From Carboxylicivirga sp. M1479 (GTDB taxonomy: Bacteria; Bacteroidota; Bacteroidia; Bacteroidales; Marinilabiliaceae), in contig NZ_VKDE01000016.1 in the NCBI RefSeq assembly GCF_007097485.1, positions 62,001 to 126,000 on the forward strand: a stretch of 64,000 nucleotides of DNA, written 5' to 3'. Of the stretch, positions 49,078 to 57,526 are shown piece after piece (the stretch's first letter is position 1; each line of letters starts with the position of its first letter). The notes beneath the pieces are model-generated. The model was not told the DNA's origin. It was given only the letters and a program-made list of their open reading frames with translations, and ran no database searches. A program made the position numbers and the translations under genes.

Positions 49078-49467
49078 TTATCTACGTTTTACAAATGTTC
49101 CAAAGTAATTTTTGGATGGATTAGCAACCATTTCCAAATCGGGAATAGTTAGCTTTTTTGTGTTCACATTCCAGAAAGCTGTAAACGTTTTTTTCCCATC
49201 AGGAAAAGTTACAGTCGCTACCCACTTATCAGAATTAGGGCTTTTAGTCTTGGTTTTATTACAAGGTATCGCTACCATTTTAATGAAACCGCGGCTTTTG
49301 CTTTTATTCCAAGCAGTAACAACAGGTCTACTTTTCTTATCTGTGCCAAGTTTAGCGCCTGAGCGTTTACTTTTTGGCTGTTGTACAAACCTTTGATTTG
49401 GATTGTAATGCTGTTGATAGCCTTGTGGCAAATAACCAGTAGGCATATTATAAAATCTTTGAGCCAT
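49078..49467 (-). CDS. Basic, Gln/Asn-rich phage protein
   Basis: I start at 49467 (MAQRFYNMPTGYL) because GGAGGG lies at the right distance upstream; a start five codons earlier overlaps the preceding gene. The 129-residue protein has an N-terminal low-complexity part rich in Gln, Tyr and Asn (LPQGYQQHYNPNQRF), a very basic middle (PKSKRSGAKLGTDKKSR) and a beta-rich end. It could be a DNA-condensing or minor virion protein. No family is recognised. Confidence 0.65.
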   Translation of the reverse strand: MAQRFYNMPTGYLPQGYQQHYNPNQRFVQQPKSKRSGAKLGTDKKSRPVVTAWNKSKSRGFIKMVAIPCNKTKTKSPNSDKWVATVTFPDGKKTFTAFWNVNTKKLTIPDLEMVANPSKNYFGTFVKRR

Positions 49468-49469
49468 TT

Positions 49470-50054
49470 TTAAACCCTCCACTTTTTACGACCCGTAAGT
49501 CGGATGAATAAATAAACTAATGCCACTAACGCCAAAGGCACAGCGAACCAAACCCAATTGTCAACTACAAAACGCTTTGCACGATTGAAATATGCCTTAA
49601 CTTTTTGCATGAACAACTCAAAACCGTTCATTGGTCGCAATGCGTCACGGCTAGGGGCAGAAGTAGACAAACTTTGAACATTTACCGCACGCCCAGTTTC
49701 CTCTTGTGCTGCCTGACTAACAGCATTAGCGATTGCATGAACTTCGTTTTTGGTAACACGAACGCCATTTTTAGCAGCCGTTTCTGCAATCTTATCGGAT
49801 TTTACAATGCCATCACGGATAGCAGCACCCGCAATTTTACCAACACCAGTTTCCCCAATTTTATCCATAACGGAAATAGCACCAGCAGCAAGCGCAACGG
49901 ATGCACCACCAGTTACAGGAGCAAGCGCAGCACCTACTAAACCAATCGCAGGTTTTTTAACTGCTTTAAATACACGGTTTGCAATACCGCCTGTTGCTTT
50001 ATCTATGCCTCTTGTAATCTTATCAAAGAAGCCACCTTTTTTAAATAGTCCCAT
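49470..50054 (-). CDS. Phage membrane protein with Gly/Ala-rich body
   Basis: The 194-residue protein starts MGLFKKGGFFDKITRGIDKA, has a Gly/Ala-rich hydrophobic region (about 35-65, IGLVGAALAPVTGGASVALAAGAIS), and a C-terminal span (about 166-188, WVWFAVPLALVALVYLFIRL) followed by a basic tail. It sits directly after the capsid candidate, 12 nt away. The two hydrophobic regions suggest an internal-membrane or vertex protein of a lipid-containing virion. That role is inferred from context. Confidence 0.7.
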   Translation of the reverse strand: MGLFKKGGFFDKITRGIDKATGGIANRVFKAVKKPAIGLVGAALAPVTGGASVALAAGAISVMDKIGETGVGKIAGAAIRDGIVKSDKIAETAAKNGVRVTKNEVHAIANAVSQAAQEETGRAVNVQSLSTSAPSRDALRPMNGFELFMQKVKAYFNRAKRFVVDNWVWFAVPLALVALVYLFIRLTGRKKWRV

Positions 50055-50066
50055 ATTACAACCCCC

Positions 50067-50756
50067 TTACTTTTTATCAATCATGAAGAACTGGTAAGTA
50101 TTACCATCTGTTTCGATTTCTATCTCTCGAATGTCCTCAATTGACACTAAAAAATATTTGTCGTATCCGTGAACAGTGGCACCGCCAGTTTTTACAACAT
50201 CATTTTCAAGGTTCATAATCGCTTTTAACTCGGTAGGAGTGTACTCCATAGTAACACCATCCATCGCCCAAGCCTTTAAACCAACAAGACCAGTAACAGG
50301 AATGGCTAAAAGTTCGTTATCACCAATAACATACTTTTTCAAATCCTCACCATTACCAATAGTAAAACGCTGATAAGCAAAACCTTTTTCAACTAGATTG
50401 TTGTCTTCAAGTCCAAAGATTTCATACGTTTTAGTATCATTCAAAGAGCCGAACTCTAATTCTAGATACTTATCAGTATCTAATCGCAAACCACCGTTAG
50501 CAATGGCAATGATTACTAATGAATCCGCAGCATTCGATACATAGAAACCTTTCTTTTGTGCAGCAATTTCTGCTAAGTCGGTAATTTTAGTACGCGCGCA
50601 AATACTTTCATTATCACCAGTGTGTTGATTAATGCGCTTAATTTCAATTGTTTCATTAGCTAAAGCAACATTTGCTTTTACAATAATTCCAACAACTGGT
50701 TTGTTAACTGTAAGCCCATCAAACTCGCTAACGCCTGTAATAGTTTTAATTTTCAT
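50067..50756 (-). CDS. Candidate major capsid protein (jelly-roll type)
   Basis: The 229-residue protein is soluble, without signal or membrane span, and almost entirely beta-predicted: VVGIIVKANVALANETIEIKR, SLVIIAIANGG, DKYLELEFGSLNDTKTYEIF, NTYQFFMIDKK. This pattern of strands with a repeated domain-like halfway point would suit a viral jelly-roll capsid protein. It is the first gene of the structural block and lies behind the terminator that ends the replication block. Its size is a little below that of known double-jelly-roll proteins. No motif identifies it directly; structure prediction would decide. Confidence 0.45.
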   Translation of the reverse strand: MKIKTITGVSEFDGLTVNKPVVGIIVKANVALANETIEIKRINQHTGDNESICARTKITDLAEIAAQKKGFYVSNAADSLVIIAIANGGLRLDTDKYLELEFGSLNDTKTYEIFGLEDNNLVEKGFAYQRFTIGNGEDLKKYVIGDNELLAIPVTGLVGLKAWAMDGVTMEYTPTELKAIMNLENDVVKTGGATVHGYDKYFLVSIEDIREIEIETDGNTYQFFMIDKK

Positions 50757-50792
50757 CTTAATTACTTTTGATTGTTATTTTTAAATCGAAAG

Positions 50793-50821
50793 CAAAAAAA
50801 AAGCACCCACAGGGGGCGCTT
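50793..50821 (-). terminator. Terminator between phage replication and structural genes
   Basis: Minus strand AAGCGCCC-CCTGT-GGGTGCTT followed by nine T. Confidence 0.85.
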
Positions 50822-50859
50822 ATTCGTTTATATACATTTGTAATCTATTTTAGTCCTTT

Positions 50860-51066
50860 TTAGGCTCTTTTTGGTGTTGTCATTAGCTTTATGACCTGTT
50901 TACATTCGTCAACTGTTAACCCCTCATATTTGGCTAAATGAATCATTAAAATACGTTTTTTATCAGATGGCAGTTTCAAACCGTTTTTTATTTCTCTTAT
51001 CCGAGCGACCGCAGTACTCTTACAACATCCGTAAAACGCTTGAATATCCTTGTTAGTTAATTCCAT
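50860..51066 (-). CDS. Small HTH-like DNA-binding protein of the phage
   Basis: I start at 51066 (MELTNKDIQAFYG), as the 13 codons upstream show no family character. The 68-residue protein has TNKDIQAFYGCCKSTAVARI, which reads as a helix-turn-helix used by many Bacteroidota phage and plasmid genes, followed by a second helical pair (KYEGLTVDECKQVIKLM). It may regulate the Rep operon or assist replication. It is the last gene before the terminator at 50793. Confidence 0.65.
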   Translation of the reverse strand: MELTNKDIQAFYGCCKSTAVARIREIKNGLKLPSDKKRILMIHLAKYEGLTVDECKQVIKLMTTPKRA

Positions 51067-51127
51067 AGTATTAGAGTTTATTTGTATCGTTATTTGGCAA
51101 AGCACAAATAACTTACGTATTAGTTGA

Positions 51128-51430
51128 TTATGGTAATGTTTTAATATAATTCATCACTTCGGAAGCATCTTTCAAATATTTATACAGGTTTGTAAAAACA
51201 ACCAACTCAATTGTTTTGTCAGTGATATTCACACTTTTAACGCTTAATTGATTCATTTGTATAAACATTTCATTTTTCAATACTCCATACCATTCCAGTT
51301 TAAACTTATCTCTATTCCTTGAATCTTTGTAATAGGAGAGGACAACACCAAAAACATTACTAAACTGTAAACCGTTCATTTTATAAAACTGTGCTGTTAA
51401 ATCCTCTTTTGCTAATCTAATTTCTTTCAT
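51128..51430 (-). CDS. Small phage protein, possibly ssDNA-binding
   Basis: The 100-residue protein follows the Rep gene with a 4-nt overlap and is compact, with beta strands rich in aromatic and basic residues (FKLEWYGVLKNEMFIQM, ELVVFTNLYKYLKDASE). Position beside Rep in a small ssDNA-phage genome suggests a single-strand-binding role, but no OB-fold motif is clear enough to prove this. Confidence 0.6.
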   Translation of the reverse strand: MKEIRLAKEDLTAQFYKMNGLQFSNVFGVVLSYYKDSRNRDKFKLEWYGVLKNEMFIQMNQLSVKSVNITDKTIELVVFTNLYKYLKDASEVMNYIKTLP

Positions 51431-52551
51431 AATCCTAGTGTTAATTGTTCAATAGTGGAAACTAGTTCAACAGGAGCAGGAGCAACAGTCTGAACGCTTA
51501 TAGTTTTTTGCTGTTCAAATAGTTTTATATTTCTTTCTCTATTAAATATTTCATTGCAATGTTCGTCAAACTCGTATGGAATAGTTTTAAAACCCTTATA
51601 ACGCAACTGGTCAACAGGAACACCCAACATTAAAGCATGTTCAGCTTCATAAACCTTACTTGTAGTTTGATAAGCTTTTAACATTTGTGCAAATTCTTCA
51701 ATGTAAGTTTGGTCATCTGCAGACACCAGTAGTAAATTTTTCATTTTAGAAACTGCCTGGCTTGAAAACCATATACGACCCTCAACTTTTAATACTTCCT
51801 TTGCTACACCTTTATGTTCTTTACTCATATACTTTGCACAGTATGCAGCAATGTTCCCAACTTTACGCAAGTTTTCAATATCAACACTATTGGGATTCAT
51901 CCAGTTACAAGCAACACCATTTTTAAACGCTTGACGAATTGCATTTTTTTGCTTGTCACTTGGTTTGCTTTTAACTTCTTTCAACCTTAACTCTCTATAT
52001 TCTGACCATTCCAAACGGCTCATCTTTTTGTGATATTCGTACACATAGCCAAGCTTATTTAAAATCCTATTCCATTTTTGCTTTACCTCTTTAACTGGCA
52101 GAAACTTATCTAGTAATATGTGAAAGTGTAATTGTCCTTGTGCTTGTTTCTCAGCTTTCCAAATGAACTTGGTTACCTTATAATCTGAACGTATTTCGGT
52201 AAGGAACTGCTTTAAACATTTATCCTTAATTTCCTTATCACCGTGAACTTGTTTACTGGGTAATGTTAGTGTAAGGAATGTAATTTTTTCCTTACCCTTT
52301 CCAGTGTTAACAATGTTTGGATCAACTGAATATAAAAACCAATAAATTGCACGCTCAAGGGATTTTTGTCCTTTCTTCGAAATAAAACCTTTCTCACGAT
52401 TCTCACAGGGTGGTTTAATACCAGTATTCCAAGTTTTAAAATTACCGTTGAAATCCATTAGACGTGTATAGGCAGTAATAGCGGTAGGAGAGACAGACAA
52501 ACAAGGCATTTTTATAAGTCCGTTATCTAATATTGTTGGTTCTAAGTTCAT
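51427..52551 (-). CDS. Rolling-circle replication initiator (HUH endonuclease, two-tyrosine)
   Basis: I prefer the ATG at 52551 (MNLEPTILDN) over an upstream TTG. The 374-residue protein has the three Rep motifs: FLTLTLP (motif 1), His142-Phe-His144 in QLHFHILLDKF (motif 2, metal-binding HUH), and AAYCAKYMSK with Tyr237 and Tyr241 four residues apart (motif 3). The YxxxY pair matches the superfamily of phi-X174 gpA-like initiators of ssDNA phages. It nicks the double-strand origin, becomes linked to the 5' end and re-ligates circles. This is the strongest evidence for an ssDNA replication cycle. Confidence 0.92.
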   Translation of the reverse strand: MNLEPTILDNGLIKMPCLSVSPTAITAYTRLMDFNGNFKTWNTGIKPPCENREKGFISKKGQKSLERAIYWFLYSVDPNIVNTGKGKEKITFLTLTLPSKQVHGDKEIKDKCLKQFLTEIRSDYKVTKFIWKAEKQAQGQLHFHILLDKFLPVKEVKQKWNRILNKLGYVYEYHKKMSRLEWSEYRELRLKEVKSKPSDKQKNAIRQAFKNGVACNWMNPNSVDIENLRKVGNIAAYCAKYMSKEHKGVAKEVLKVEGRIWFSSQAVSKMKNLLLVSADDQTYIEEFAQMLKAYQTTSKVYEAEHALMLGVPVDQLRYKGFKTIPYEFDEHCNEIFNRERNIKLFEQQKTISVQTVAPAPVELVSTIEQLTLGL

Positions 52552-52625
52552 TGAATGACGTTTTTGAAGTTGTGGGCGTATTGACAAGCCTATGAATAGG
52601 GGAGCTTAACCCCGTAATTTTTCAT

Positions 52626-52650
52626 AAAAAAAGGTAGTCTTTAAACCACC
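52626..52650 (-). terminator. Terminator after the 192-residue phage gene
   Basis: Minus strand GGTGGT-TTAAAG-ACTACC followed by seven T; it overlaps the stop codon of the 192-residue gene and separates it from rep. Confidence 0.75.
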
Positions 52651-53219
52651 CTTGCCATTGTTACTGAGTTTATATCATCGTACCGAGCACGATTAGACAT
52701 GCGTACAGCTTTTATTTGTTCGTATTCGTTAAGGTTTCTTTCAATCAGGTTAATTTCATTGTGGTAGTTAATTAGTTGATACTTTAGGGTTGTAAGTTTC
52801 TGACGTTCAACAAGTAAATTTAATTCAGCACAAACGTTTCTAAATGCATAAATGCAATAATAGAAAGCACTAAACACGATATAGTTACCATTTTTCGTGT
52901 TACTCATCCAAACTGATTTGTTTAGCGAACTGGCAACGCCTGTAAAATAATCGTTTATATTTCTTTCTGCTTGAAATATGTTTGCTTGGCGTTTTCCTGA
53001 GTTAGGCGCAAATAGCAAGTAGTTTTGTCTGTAAGTCAAGAACATCTGAGAATAAACATGATTTATAAAAGTCAATTGTTCTGTAAGATTCTTAGATGTT
53101 TTCCTTAAAAATGCCTGTGCTTGTTTTTCTTGTTTGAACTCAAATTCAAGACCATTACCAAGCCTGACGGTATATATATCGTCAGTTTTAGAATAGTATT
53201 TAAGCTCAATTTTTTTCAT
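52641..53219 (-). CDS. Hypothetical phage protein at the right end
   Basis: The 192-residue soluble protein is the first minus-strand gene of the element, only 92 nt from the right attachment repeat, and has its own terminator. The N-terminus is beta-like (KKIELKYYSKTDDIYTVRLG) and the C-terminal half a long helix (VERQKLTTLKYQLINYHNEI). No family is recognised. An isolated, separately terminated gene at a prophage edge may be a repressor, immunity gene or Xer helper; nothing in the sequence chooses between these. Confidence 0.65.
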   Translation of the reverse strand: MKKIELKYYSKTDDIYTVRLGNGLEFEFKQEKQAQAFLRKTSKNLTEQLTFINHVYSQMFLTYRQNYLLFAPNSGKRQANIFQAERNINDYFTGVASSLNKSVWMSNTKNGNYIVFSAFYYCIYAFRNVCAELNLLVERQKLTTLKYQLINYHNEINLIERNLNEYEQIKAVRMSNRARYDDINSVTMARVV

Positions 53220-53311
53220 TCTGCAAACGTCGAGTAGTGGATATTTTCGACTGGTTACAATCGTTCAGAACTTGTACTGAGAAATCCACTATCTATTTTG
53301 CAAGAATATAT

Positions 53312-53331
53312 AAAAATAACATAATATCAAA
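53312..53331 (+). other. Right attachment-site repeat (dif-like)
   Basis: Exact copy of 46050-46069 in the same orientation, 7262 bp away. Flanking bases on the XerC side differ (ATATAGGACTC here, AATTTGACAC on the left). Confidence 0.75.
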
Positions 53332-53476
53332 TATAGGACTCGATAATGTATTGATACAGAGGGTTATATTTTTATGACATTATATATATGCCAAATCTAT
53401 TACTACGAATTAATTGCAAAAGCAGTCTTGAACTTTTGTGATTAGTGAGTTCAGAATCAAAGGTTTCATGTTACGC

Positions 53477-53674
53477 ATCCGACATCAGCAACGTAGCTTG
53501 GGGCCCACTTTTCTTTGATTTTGAATAGACAGAAAGCTGTATGACCGTAGGGAGTTCTTTCTGTCTCAAAACAAAGAAACTAGTGGGTAAGCGAGTGGTG
53601 CAGTCGGCGGGCTTCTTTGTTTACTTTCTTCGGCTGAAGGAAGAAAGTAAAAGCCCTTGCGGCTCGAGCAAAAT
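53477..53674 (+). repeat. Family A structured repeat, copy A2 (diverged)
   Basis: Conserved blocks ACATCAGCAACG, GACCGTAGGGAGTT, GTGCAGTC and GCGGCTCGAGCA. Stems: CCCACTTTTCTTTG with CAAAGAAACTAGTGGG, GACAGAAAG with CTTTCTGTC, and TTTACTTTCTTC with GGAAGAAAGTAAA. All three stems differ in sequence from copies A3-A6. Confidence 0.8.
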
Positions 53675-53776
53675 CAAGTTCTTTTCTCTTTAAGAGACGA
53701 GTTTCGCGTAAAATATTTTTAAATGCAATTGCCCTGCTGTAAGCCCGACACATTCAAATAATATCAAGTACAATTA

Positions 53777-53870
53777 ACATGTGTCGACCTTTCGGGCCTG
53801 AATTATTGGAGTTTTAAGAAGAGTTAGCCTGTTCCTTACATCGAACTCACGTTATTTAGAACAACATTGA
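53777..53870 (-). repeat. Fragment of the MITE-like element
   Basis: Reverse complement of about 38642-38730: shares GACCTTTCGGGCCT, AAGAAGAGTTA and CTTACATCGAACTCACGTTA. Only the left third is present. Confidence 0.7.
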
Positions 53871-53878
53871 TATTGATT

Positions 53879-53990
53879 AATACCGTTTACTCAAAAAAAT
53901 AGCGCCTTTAGTGCATTCCATTTCTAATGTCACGATGATGATATTACGGTATTATACCAGGGCATTATTGAAAATAAATCGATAAAACCT
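53879..53990 (+). repeat. Diverged dispersed repeat, copy 2 (pairs with 2375-2481)
   Basis: Same orientation as copy 1; shared GCCTTTAGTG.ATTCC and TATACCAGG.CATTAT blocks. Confidence 0.55.
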
Positions 53991-54113
53991 TAAGGTCCTT
54001 AGAATCGCATATTTATAACGTACCCGTACAGAATATCAAATAATGGATTGTTGGAATTCTGATCCCTTAGCTTATGTTAATTATCTTGTCAAGTCTTGTA
54101 TATTTGCTTACCA

Positions 54114-54771
54114 TAATGGATCATAGGATATTTCTGTGGATTAATAATAATTTGTAACGAAAGGAAGCAACGAAATACCCTGTTTTGTAAGATGGTTTTC
54201 CTTTCTTTTGCATCGCCCAAAAAGAAACAAAATGCTAGTCCCATTGATGCTACCTCCCGCTTTAATGATTAATCAATTTTACAATCAAAGTAGGTCAAGC
54301 CCCTTTGATGTTCAATTAAATTAATCATTATTCACGCCTTCGCATGCCCGCCAATGGAACAGGCCACCGCACTGTCGAAATTGCATTTCGAGTGGGGCAA
54401 GGTGGATAGCCAAAAATGAAGGGTAACAAACTAATTAATCCATTAAATAATGCCGAAACAGAATGCTTTATCAATCATTTTTTTATTCATTTGGTATAAT
54501 AAGCCAGCAGAGCTTATTCATTATGCTGAGCTACCCGCTCCAATCGAAACAAGGTTTCGAACGATTGAAAGCCAGTGATAAGAGTGGATGTTGCGCAATT
54601 GGAACGAAGTGGAAATCGTGAAGACCTATAAAAACTTACTCATCTGAATCAATTGCAAGGCGATAGCCTTAAGCATGAAACAATAAATCCATCTCTGGTG
54701 TGTAGCAATCACCTCTTTCAATCAGGTTTTGCATCCTTTTTTGAAAAGGATGTGCCAGCCCGGCACTAGGG
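54114..54771 (-). repeat. Family B dispersed repeat, right copy (inverted)
   Basis: Reverse complement of 2640-3192, with two extra stretches (about 54450-54500 and 54600-54650). Long runs are identical, such as the 20 bases GTTACAAATTATTATTAATC read on the minus strand. Confidence 0.85.
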
Positions 54772-54780
54772 ATAACACAA

Positions 54781-54905
54781 GGGGCTTGCCCTACTTTGTT
54801 TATGAAACTCATTAACCCTAAGAGCGCATGGAAGCATAAATGGGACTAGCTTTTTATTTTTCCTTTTTTGCGATGAAAAAAGGAAAACCCATCTGGTAAG
54901 ATAAA
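54781..54905 (+). repeat. Partial family B module with altered GCGATG hairpin
   Basis: Matches 3000-3125: AAGGGGCTTG.CCTACTTT, AAGAGCG, AATGGGACTAGC, then a hairpin. Here the stem is TTTTCCTTTTTT with AAAAAAGGAAAA around GCGATG, versus TTTCTTTT/AAAAGAAA in the left copy. Confidence 0.7.
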
Positions 54906-55566
54906 TCATGTCAATGCAAAAATAGCCGCAAATTACTTGTGTTACTTTAATGTAGTTTCTTCCATACAGATGATTTAATTTTAGGTAATTCCTCCATAAT
55001 TTATAAAACCATTTTAAAGCAAATATTAAATGCGCTTATTGATCGTCTACAAACTGTTAATCAATTCCTAACTCACACATTATTATTAAAATAAATAATA
55101 ATAAAATCCATTGGCTTTAGCTTTATTGAATTATTATGTATTTCATTCTTCACTTAATTACACAAGCTAAGCTTGAATTCTACTAGCACTAACGTTTAGG
55201 AACTCTTTTTTTTAGTAAATTTGCTGTGCTTTTGATGAAAGGTATTGGACAGGTATTTTCTTTAATGATCAAGGTTTAATCAGAGTACAGGAATCGACCG
55301 GATTATTTATTTATCATATTGTAAATAAGTGATTGGGTACAAAATCTTAGTGTTCTCATTAACAAGTGTTAATACAAGCTTAGGCTTCATGGCTTGGAAA
55401 TTGAAGTAACCCTATCCCCTTTTATAAAGTATACAGCAAAGTTAGGTTTAATAAGATGCCAACAAGCACCTATAGGCCATAATTTACACGCATATTATCT
55501 CGCACCATGTGACTGAGGAGGCGAAGCTGTGGAAAAAGGTCATCAAAATTGATGATAAGTTAGTAA

Positions 55567-55770
55567 GTCCTGACCTCAGCAACGCAGATGGGCACCTTTC
55601 AATTGAAATGAGCGTGGAAGGAAAAGTTGTTTGAGCCCGATTTTGTCGGGAGAGTTCTTTTCATTCAGCGAATAAAATTAGAAAGGTCATCGAGTGCTGC
55701 AGTCAGCGGATTCTTTGCATACTTTCTCAACTGTAGGAGAAAGTATGAGCCCCTGCGGCTAGAGCAGAAA
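55567..55770 (+). repeat. Family A structured repeat, copy A3
   Basis: Outer stem ACCTTTC with GAAAGGT; middle stem ending GGAAAAG with CTTTTCATTC; inner stem CATACTTTCTC with GAGAAAGTATG. First of four same-strand copies that alternate with gene groups. Confidence 0.88.
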
Positions 55771-56160
55771 GTGATAAGAGATCGCTACGCTGATAGATAA
55801 GAGATGGCAACAAGTTGCTTATAGATAAGAGAAAAAAGAGATGAGAAGTGAGCGATGAGAGATGAGAACACTATGTTTTTAGATGCTAGACCGCTTCACT
55901 TTTAGACAAAAAACACAGGACTACGGACATAGCACTTCGGACCTATTTTAAACAAGCTGTCAATCATTCCCCACCTGAATTTTAGGAGGGGTGCCGAAGG
56001 CGGGGTGGTATAATATATTAAATCTGCGCTATCTGCGGACAAAAAAAGAGATGAGACCGCTTCACTTTTAGACAAAAAACACTGGACTACGGACTTAGCA
56101 CTTCGGACTTATTTAACCAAGCTGCCAATCAATCTGTGGACAATATTTAACCACCATGCA
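55771..56160. repeat. Short-hairpin repeat tract
   Basis: Composed of AGATAAGAGA/GATGAGAAGTGAG words, a GCAAC-AA-GTTGC hairpin, and two copies of a unit containing GGACTACGGAC and AGCACTTCGGAC. Includes the 52-bp unit at 55961-56012. Confidence 0.7.
55961..56012. repeat. Exact 52-bp repeat, copy 1
   Basis: Identical to 57755-57806; contains CCCCACC paired with GGTGGGG-like sequence around AGGAGGGGTGCCGAAGG. Confidence 0.9.
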
Positions 56161-56242
56161 AGTAATCTTATGGCTTGATACTAGCATCTTGATACTTTTT
56201 ATTACGACTAATTCGCACTCATTAGAATAATTCGCAAGCAAC

Positions 56243-57526
56243 ATGCAAAACACTAAAATAGCCATTATAGGCCTCGGTTATGTAGGCTTACCCCTTGCCG
56301 TAGAATTTGGTAAGCTATACCCTACTGTAGGTTTCGATATCGACCAGGAGCGTGTGGATGAACTATCCAAGGGGCATGACCGTACCCTGGAGGTGACGGA
56401 TGATTACTTACAAGAAGTGATTAAGAGTTCCACCAAACAGGCCGGCATCTCTTTTAGCACACAGGCAGCGGCCATGGCCGACTGTAATTACTTTATCGTA
56501 ACAGTGCCCACTCCTACCGATAAAAATAATCACCCAGTGCTTACCCCACTGATCAAAGCCAGTGAGACCATTGGTAAACTATTAAAAAAGGGCGACATCG
56601 TTATATATGAGTCAACGGTTTACCCCGGCCTAACGGAAGAAGAATGCGTACCCGTACTTGAGCAAGTATCAGGACTAAAGTACAACAGTGATTTCTTTGT
56701 CGGTTACTCTCCTGAACGTATTAATCCAGGTGATAAGGAACATACGCTAACGAAAATATTAAAAGTGACCTCAGGCTCAACACCAGAAGTGGCCGACAAG
56801 GTGGACCAGCTCTATCAATCGGTGATCGTGGCAGGTACTCACAAAGCACCATCTATCAAGGTGGCCGAGGCAGCCAAAGTGATTGAGAACAGCCAGCGCG
56901 ACATTAACATCGCCTTTGTCAATGAGCTGGCCAAAATATTTGAGCACCTCGACATCGATACACAAGCCGTACTGGAGGCAGCCGGCACCAAATGGAACTT
57001 CCTGCCATTTAAACCAGGACTGGTGGGTGGTCACTGCATTGGTGTAGACCCGTACTACCTGGCACAGAAAGCACAGGAGGCCGGCTATAACCCTGAGATT
57101 ATACTGGCCGGACGACGCATGAACGACGGCATGGGCGCCTGGGTAGCCTCCCAAATTGTTAAGCTCATGATTAAAAAGGGACAAACGGTGAGTCAGAGCA
57201 GCATCCTATGCTTGGGTGTGACTTTTAAAGAGAACTGTCCTGACATACGGAATACCAAGGCCATTGATGTCATCAACGAACTGGCAGACTATGGTTGCAC
57301 TGTTGATGTCTATGACCCATGGGCCGATAAAGCCGAAGTAAAGCACGAGTACGGACTAGAATTAATCAACTCCTACTCCATCCAAGCCTACGATGCCATT
57401 GTGCTCAATGTGGCACACAACGAATTTAAAACACTCGATGTAGCCTCACTAAAAAAAGGTGATAACACGGTAGTCTACGACATTAAAGCGGTATGGGATG
57501 AGGATTTAGTTGATGGACGATTGTAA
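56243..57526 (+). CDS. UDP-N-acetyl-hexosamine 6-dehydrogenase (TviB/WbpA-like)
   Basis: The 427-residue enzyme has the NAD motif GLGYVGLP at 10-17, the central [10 protein letters not shown] block, the catalytic Cys265 in [12 protein letters not shown], and the C-terminal UDP-binding domain ([16 protein letters not shown]). It oxidises UDP-GlcNAc or UDP-GalNAc (or the ManNAc epimer) at C6 with two NAD+ to the uronate, for capsule or O-antigen synthesis. Codon use is visibly more GC-rich than in neighbouring genes. Gene-free repeats flank it on both sides, as if inserted as a unit at the edge of a polysaccharide locus. Confidence 0.92.
   Translation: MQNTKIAIIGLGYVGLPLAVEFGKLYPTVGFDIDQERVDELSKGHDRTLEVTDDYLQEVIKSSTKQAGISFSTQAAAMADCNYFIVTVPTPTDKNNHPVLTPLIKASETIGKLLKKGDIVIYESTVYPGLTEEECVPVLEQVSGLKYNSDFFVGYSPERINPGDKEHTLTKILKVTSGSTPEVADKVDQLYQSVIVAGTHKAPSIKVAEAAKVIENSQRDINIAFVNELAKIFEHLDIDTQAVLEAAGTKWNFLPFKPGLVGGHCIGVDPYYLAQKAQEAGYNPEIILAGRRMNDGMGAWVASQIVKLMIKKGQTVSQSSILCLGVTFKENCPDIRNTKAIDVINELADYGCTVDVYDPWADKAEVKHEYGLELINSYSIQAYDAIVLNVAHNEFKTLDVASLKKGDNTVVYDIKAVWDEDLVDGRL

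Larger units (their letters stand above)
46050..53331. mobile_element. 7.3-kb provirus of a small ssDNA-type phage, integrated at a dif-like site
   Basis: The element is bounded by the exact 20-bp direct repeat AAAAATAACATAATATCAAA (46050-46069 and 53312-53331). It encodes a two-tyrosine HUH replication protein, small DNA-binding proteins, a candidate capsid protein, several small single-span membrane proteins and a lysozyme/P5-like virion protein, nearly all on the minus strand, plus two plus-strand cargo genes. There is no integrase, Zot ATPase, terminase or 500-residue microvirus capsid. This fits an icosahedral ssDNA phage such as FLiP (Finnlakeviridae) better than an inovirus or microvirus. 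The family assignment is inference; the existence of a bounded element is well supported. Confidence 0.8.
53332..56242. other. 2.9-kb gene-free repeat region
   Basis: No credible gene. It holds, in order: family A copy A2, the MITE fragment, the second copy of the 2375-2481 repeat, the inverted family B block, a partial family B module at 54781-54905, unassigned AT-rich sequence to 55566, family A copy A3, and a tract of short hairpin repeats to about 56160 including one of two identical 52-bp units. Confidence 0.75.

Noticed and set aside
46050-53331. Filamentous phage (inovirus) or microvirus interpretation of the provirus
   Set aside because: No Zot/pI-type ATPase and no series of tiny coat proteins for an inovirus; no 500-600 residue capsid or pilot protein for a microvirus. 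The lysozyme/P5-like protein favours a tailless icosahedral virion.
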